Assembly: GCA_965200895.1 (NCBI GenBank)
Contig: CBDAVM010000002.1
Location: 434,001 to 498,000, forward strand
Source of the DNA: WTFV01 sp965200895
GTDB taxonomy: Bacteria; Acidobacteriota; Vicinamibacteria; Vicinamibacterales; UBA8438
Direction: 5' to 3'
DNA: 64,000 nucleotides
Shown: in pieces, positions 60,891-64,000 of the stretch
Numbering within the stretch: position 1 is the stretch's first letter
Layout of the letters: each line of letters begins with the position of its first letter
The notes under the pieces: model-generated
The model's input: only the letters and a program-made list of their open reading frames with translations
Told to the model about the DNA's origin: nothing
The model's database searches: none
Made by a program: the position numbers and the translations under genes

Positions 60891-62249
60891 ATGGTAATCA
60901 CGAAGAAGTCGCTGTCGCGCCGGACGATGCTGCGGGGCCTCGGGGCGAGCATCGCGCTCCCGCTGCTCGACGGCATGGTGCCCGCCTTCGCCGCCATTCG
61001 GAACACCGCGGCGAGGCCGGTCAAGCGGCTCGGCGCCATCTACGTGCCGAACGGCATGAGCATGGCGCGCTGGCTGCCGCCCGCCGAGGGCCGCCTCGAG
61101 ATGAGCCCGGTCCTGTCGCCGCTGACCCCGGTGAAGGACCAGTTGCTGGTGTTGAGCGGCATGGCCAACAAGGAGGCCAAGCAGCGGCTCGACGAGGGCG
61201 ACGGAGACCACTCGCGCTGCCAGGCGGCCTACCTGACGGGCGCACACGCAGTGAAGGCGTCGGGGACGAACAGCACACTGGAAGTGGGCGTGTCGATGGA
61301 CCAGCTCGCGGCGCGCGAGCTCCGGGACGACACGCAGCTCGCCTCCCTGGAGCTGTCGCTCGAAGCCAACGAGCTGGTGGGGCAGTGCGAGGACGGCTAC
61401 GGCTGCGCCTACAGCGCCACCATCGCATGGCGCGACGCGAACACGCCGGTGCCGATGCAGACCGACCCGCGCGCGGTCTTCGAGCATCTGTTCGGGAGCG
61501 TCGACAGCACGGAGCCCGCGGCTCGGGCGCGCGCGCTGCGCCGGGACAGGAGCATCCTCGACTCGGTGCACGCGGAGATCTCCGACCTGCAGCGGCAGCT
61601 CGGCCGCAGCGACCGCTCGAAGCTCGCCGGCTACCTCGATTCGGTCCGCGACATCGAGCGGCGCATCCAGATCGCCGAGTCGCAGAGCGACCGCGCCCTG
61701 CCGGAGGTGGCGCAGCCGGCGGGCATTCCCGGCGACTTCGAGGAGTACGCCGACCTGATGTTCGACCTGATGCTGGTTGCCTGGCAGGCCGACCTGACGC
61801 GCGTCTGCACGTTCCTGTTCGGTCGCGAGAAGAGCGTCCGCACCTACCCCGAGATCGGGGTCGCGGAGCCGCACCACCCGGTTTCGCACCACCGGTTCCG
61901 GGAGGAGCAGTTGGTCAAGCTGGCCAAGATCAACACGTTCCACATGCAGATCTTCGGGCGTTTCCTGGAGAAGATGCGGGCGACGGCGGACGGCGACGGG
62001 ACGTTGCTCGACCAGTCGATGGTCATCTACGGCGCCGGCATGGGCAACAGCAACGCGCACGATCCGCTCGATCTGCCGATTGTCGTGGCGGGCGGCGGCA
62101 GCGGCACGCTGAAGGGTGACCGTCACGTCCGGCTGCCGGAGGGCACGCCTCTGGCCAACATGCACCTGACGTTGCTCGAAAAGATGGGGATGCCGGCCGA
62201 GCGGCTCGGCGACAGCAACGGCGCGCTGCCGATCCTGTCGGGAGTCTGA
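60891..62249 (+). CDS. DUF1552-family Tat-exported protein
   Basis: 452 aa. The twin-arginine signal LSRRTMLRGLGASIALPLLDGM continues into the family's opening RLGAIYVPNGMSMARWLP. LLVLSGMANKEA, DHSRCQAAYLTGAHAVK, TNSTLEVGVSMDQLAARE and GSVDST are typical. The C-terminal HHPVSHH and YGAGMGNSNAHDPLDLPIVVAGGG resemble a metal site of the alkaline-phosphatase/sulfatase superfamily. Always found beside a DUF1592 gene; the pair probably acts as one periplasmic system. Confidence 0.92.
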   Translation: MVITKKSLSRRTMLRGLGASIALPLLDGMVPAFAAIRNTAARPVKRLGAIYVPNGMSMARWLPPAEGRLEMSPVLSPLTPVKDQLLVLSGMANKEAKQRLDEGDGDHSRCQAAYLTGAHAVKASGTNSTLEVGVSMDQLAARELRDDTQLASLELSLEANELVGQCEDGYGCAYSATIAWRDANTPVPMQTDPRAVFEHLFGSVDSTEPAARARALRRDRSILDSVHAEISDLQRQLGRSDRSKLAGYLDSVRDIERRIQIAESQSDRALPEVAQPAGIPGDFEEYADLMFDLMLVAWQADLTRVCTFLFGREKSVRTYPEIGVAEPHHPVSHHRFREEQLVKLAKINTFHMQIFGRFLEKMRATADGDGTLLDQSMVIYGAGMGNSNAHDPLDLPIVVAGGGSGTLKGDRHVRLPEGTPLANMHLTLLEKMGMPAERLGDSNGALPILSGV

Positions 62250-62469
62250 GAACCGGGAGTCTGCCTGTCGTTCGGAGAGGCGGCGCCGGGTCCGTGAGGG
62301 CCCGGGGCCGCCGAATGGGTAGTGCAGTGCGCATGCGGACGCCGCGGCGGCGAGGGAGACTCAGGTGTCCGGGCCCGGGGTTCCCGAATGCGCAGTGAGG
62401 CGAGGACTCGGCGTGATGTGATCAGCCCGCTGCTCGTGCCGCGGGTACGGATTCGAAGGACGGAAAGAG

Positions 62470-63939
62470 ATGCCTGCAACCATCCGACTCACGAGCGTCG
62501 CCATCGTCGTTCTGCTGTCTTCCACCCTTGCCGTGGCGGCCCCGCCCGACCTGCGGGTGGTCGACGCGGCCCGGAACCGGGACGCGGGAGCGGTTCGCAA
62601 CCTGCTCGAGGCCGGGGCCGCGGTGGACGGCGTCCAGCCCGACGGCTTCACTGCCCTGCACTGGGCGGCGCAGTGGAATCGCATGGACCTGGCCGATCTG
62701 CTGATCGGCGCCGGTGCGGACGTGGACGCGGCGGACCGTTACGGCGTCACGCCGCTCGTCCTGGCCTGCACGAACGCGAGCCCCGGGATGGTGAAGCGGC
62801 TGCTCGCCGCGGGCGCGAATCCGCACGGCGCCCAGGCGACGGGCGAGACGGTGCTGATGACCTGTGCGCGCGGCGGCGTGCCGGACGCGATCGCGCCGTT
62901 GCTCGATCGCGGCGCCGATGTGGACGCGAGCGAGGCCGCGAACGGCCAGACGGCGCTGATGTGGGCTGCGTGGGAAGGGCATACGGACGTGGTCCGCATG
63001 CTGATCGATCACGGAGCCGACGTGAACGCGCGGACGACGACGGGCTACACGGCACTCGTGCTCGCGGCGCGGGAGGGCTACCGCGAGACCACCGAGGCGC
63101 TGCTGGATGCGGGCGCGGACGTCAATGCCTCGGCGGTGGACGGAACCACCGCGCTGGTGGTCGCCACGGTGCGCCGGCACCTCCACCACGCGGAGTTCCT
63201 GCTGGCCCGGGGCGCGGATCCGAACCTCGGACCCGGCTTCTCGCCGTTGCACTGGGCGGCGGGGAAGTGGGACACCGAGTTGAACGACCTTTCCAACGGC
63301 GTCGCCGAGGGCAACCAGTGGAGTCCGTTCGGTGGCCTGCATGCACCCGACCGGTTGCGGATGGTACGCGCGTTGCTCGAGCACGGTGCGGACCCGGACC
63401 GCCGGACGGCGCGGACGCCCGGGTTCGGCATCCAGGTGAAGGGGCATCTGGGCAACATGCGCGGGGCGACGGCGTTCGCGATCGCGGCCAAGGCGAACGA
63501 CCTTCCGGTGATGCGCGCGTTGCTCGATGCCGGCGCCGACCCCTTCATTCCCACTGTCGACGGGACGACGCCGCTGATGCACGCGGCCGGCATCGGCCAC
63601 GAGCCCGGCATCACGCGCTCGACCGAAACGGAAGCACTTGATGCGCTCCACCTCATCGTGGAGATGGGCGGCGACGTGAACCTGGCCAACGAGAAGGGCG
63701 ACACGGCGCTGCATGGCGCCGCATGGCGCGAGCGCGCGGACTCGATCGTGCAGTTCCTGGTGGATCGCGGCGCCGACATCGACGCAAGGAACAACCGGCG
63801 CTGGACGCCGCTCGTCATCGCCGAGGGTATCCACACCGGCGGCAATTTCGCGAAGTCCGACACCACGGCCGCACTGCTGCGATCGCTGGGCGCGGAACCG
63901 AGCCCGCCGGACATCGTGCGCGAGCCCGACGCGCGGTAG
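62470..63939 (+). CDS. Secreted ankyrin-repeat protein
   Basis: 489 aa. Signal peptide (SVAIVVLLSSTLAVA) followed by about eleven ankyrin units, e.g. GFTALHWAAQWNRMDLADLL and GQTALMWAAWEGHTDVVRML. One longer loop (about residues 270-300) breaks the array. Ankyrin domains bind proteins. In this locus type the protein follows DUF1592 and DUF1552 genes and probably docks to them; export and repeats also match eukaryote-like symbiont factors. The ATG follows GGAAAGAG. Confidence 0.9.
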   Translation: MPATIRLTSVAIVVLLSSTLAVAAPPDLRVVDAARNRDAGAVRNLLEAGAAVDGVQPDGFTALHWAAQWNRMDLADLLIGAGADVDAADRYGVTPLVLACTNASPGMVKRLLAAGANPHGAQATGETVLMTCARGGVPDAIAPLLDRGADVDASEAANGQTALMWAAWEGHTDVVRMLIDHGADVNARTTTGYTALVLAAREGYRETTEALLDAGADVNASAVDGTTALVVATVRRHLHHAEFLLARGADPNLGPGFSPLHWAAGKWDTELNDLSNGVAEGNQWSPFGGLHAPDRLRMVRALLEHGADPDRRTARTPGFGIQVKGHLGNMRGATAFAIAAKANDLPVMRALLDAGADPFIPTVDGTTPLMHAAGIGHEPGITRSTETEALDALHLIVEMGGDVNLANEKGDTALHGAAWRERADSIVQFLVDRGADIDARNNRRWTPLVIAEGIHTGGNFAKSDTTAALLRSLGAEPSPPDIVREPDAR

Positions 63940-64000
63940 CTCGTCCGCCTCTCGCTGCCGGGCGCCCTGCGAGGCCGGCCTCGGTCGGCGCCCGGACCCA
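63940..64000. other. Window end, no feature
   Basis: GC-rich spacer after the ankyrin gene; nothing recognisable. Confidence 0.4.

Noticed and set aside
58269..62165. A 1298-codon open frame on the minus strand
   Set aside because: It is antisense to the well-supported DUF1592 and DUF1552 genes, is Arg/Val/His-rich like other GC-skew shadows and has no domain.

Overview
The window is one uniformly GC-rich stretch of bacterial chromosome, broken by two gene-poor, pseudogene-rich accessory islands. The gene content points to an acidobacterium of the Vicinamibacteria type (an inference from gene families; no 16S rRNA gene is present). The pointers are several secreted PQQ-dependent dehydrogenases and sorbosone dehydrogenases, a DUF1592 / DUF1552 / ankyrin triplet, DUF5117-type zinc metalloproteases, cytochrome-TPR proteins, and secreted proteins with a 'WEGETLV' motif. 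Fibronectin-III and ankyrin proteins, abundant addiction-module and restriction-modification debris, and a sterol methyltransferase would suit a host-associated, possibly sponge-associated, lineage. That is also an inference.

Layout. 1-14.6 kb: periplasmic catabolism (PQQ dehydrogenases, L-asparaginase, two metallo-beta-lactamase-fold hydrolases, an M20 peptidase, two sorbosone dehydrogenases of which one is frameshifted, a D-aminoacylase) and a DUF4143 ATPase. 14.6-24 kb: accessory island 1. It holds a frameshifted Uma2 nuclease, a truncated integrase, a broken DNA methylase, two complementary halves of S24/LexA-type genes, an intact Erg6-like sterol C-24 methyltransferase, an intact RiPP precursor (NHLP leader, Gly-Gly, six-residue core WCELCC), a decayed TOMM cyclodehydratase, an 831-aa fibronectin-III protein, a small coiled-coil membrane protein and several dispersed repeats. 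24-44.2 kb: core-like genes (aldose epimerase, bipA, an M3 peptidase, a Gfo/Idh-GMC-VOC operon, a LOG-family protein, a cytochrome-TPR protein, tRNA-Lys, fur-katG, a triplet of secreted paralogues, a metalloprotease), interrupted by one methylase remnant. 44.2-47.4 kb: accessory island 2 (a second TOMM fragment, an Rpn nuclease, a copy of the 200-bp repeat, a broken hicA with intact hicB, a type III restriction remnant). 47.4-64 kb: a double CMD-domain protein, a PQQ dehydrogenase, a MntA/HepT remnant, two secreted proteins, a DEAD-box helicase, a Tat-exported flavoprotein operon and the DUF1592-DUF1552-ankyrin locus.

The most interesting segment is 17.3-19.7 kb. A eukaryote-like sterol methyltransferase lies tail to tail with a minimal Cys-rich RiPP precursor. 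Next to the precursor are the remains of the cyclodehydratase that could have turned its cysteines into thiazolines. A 134-bp piece of that same enzyme gene reappears 25 kb away. Dispersed repeats sit exactly at the edges of broken genes, which suggests they mediated the rearrangements.
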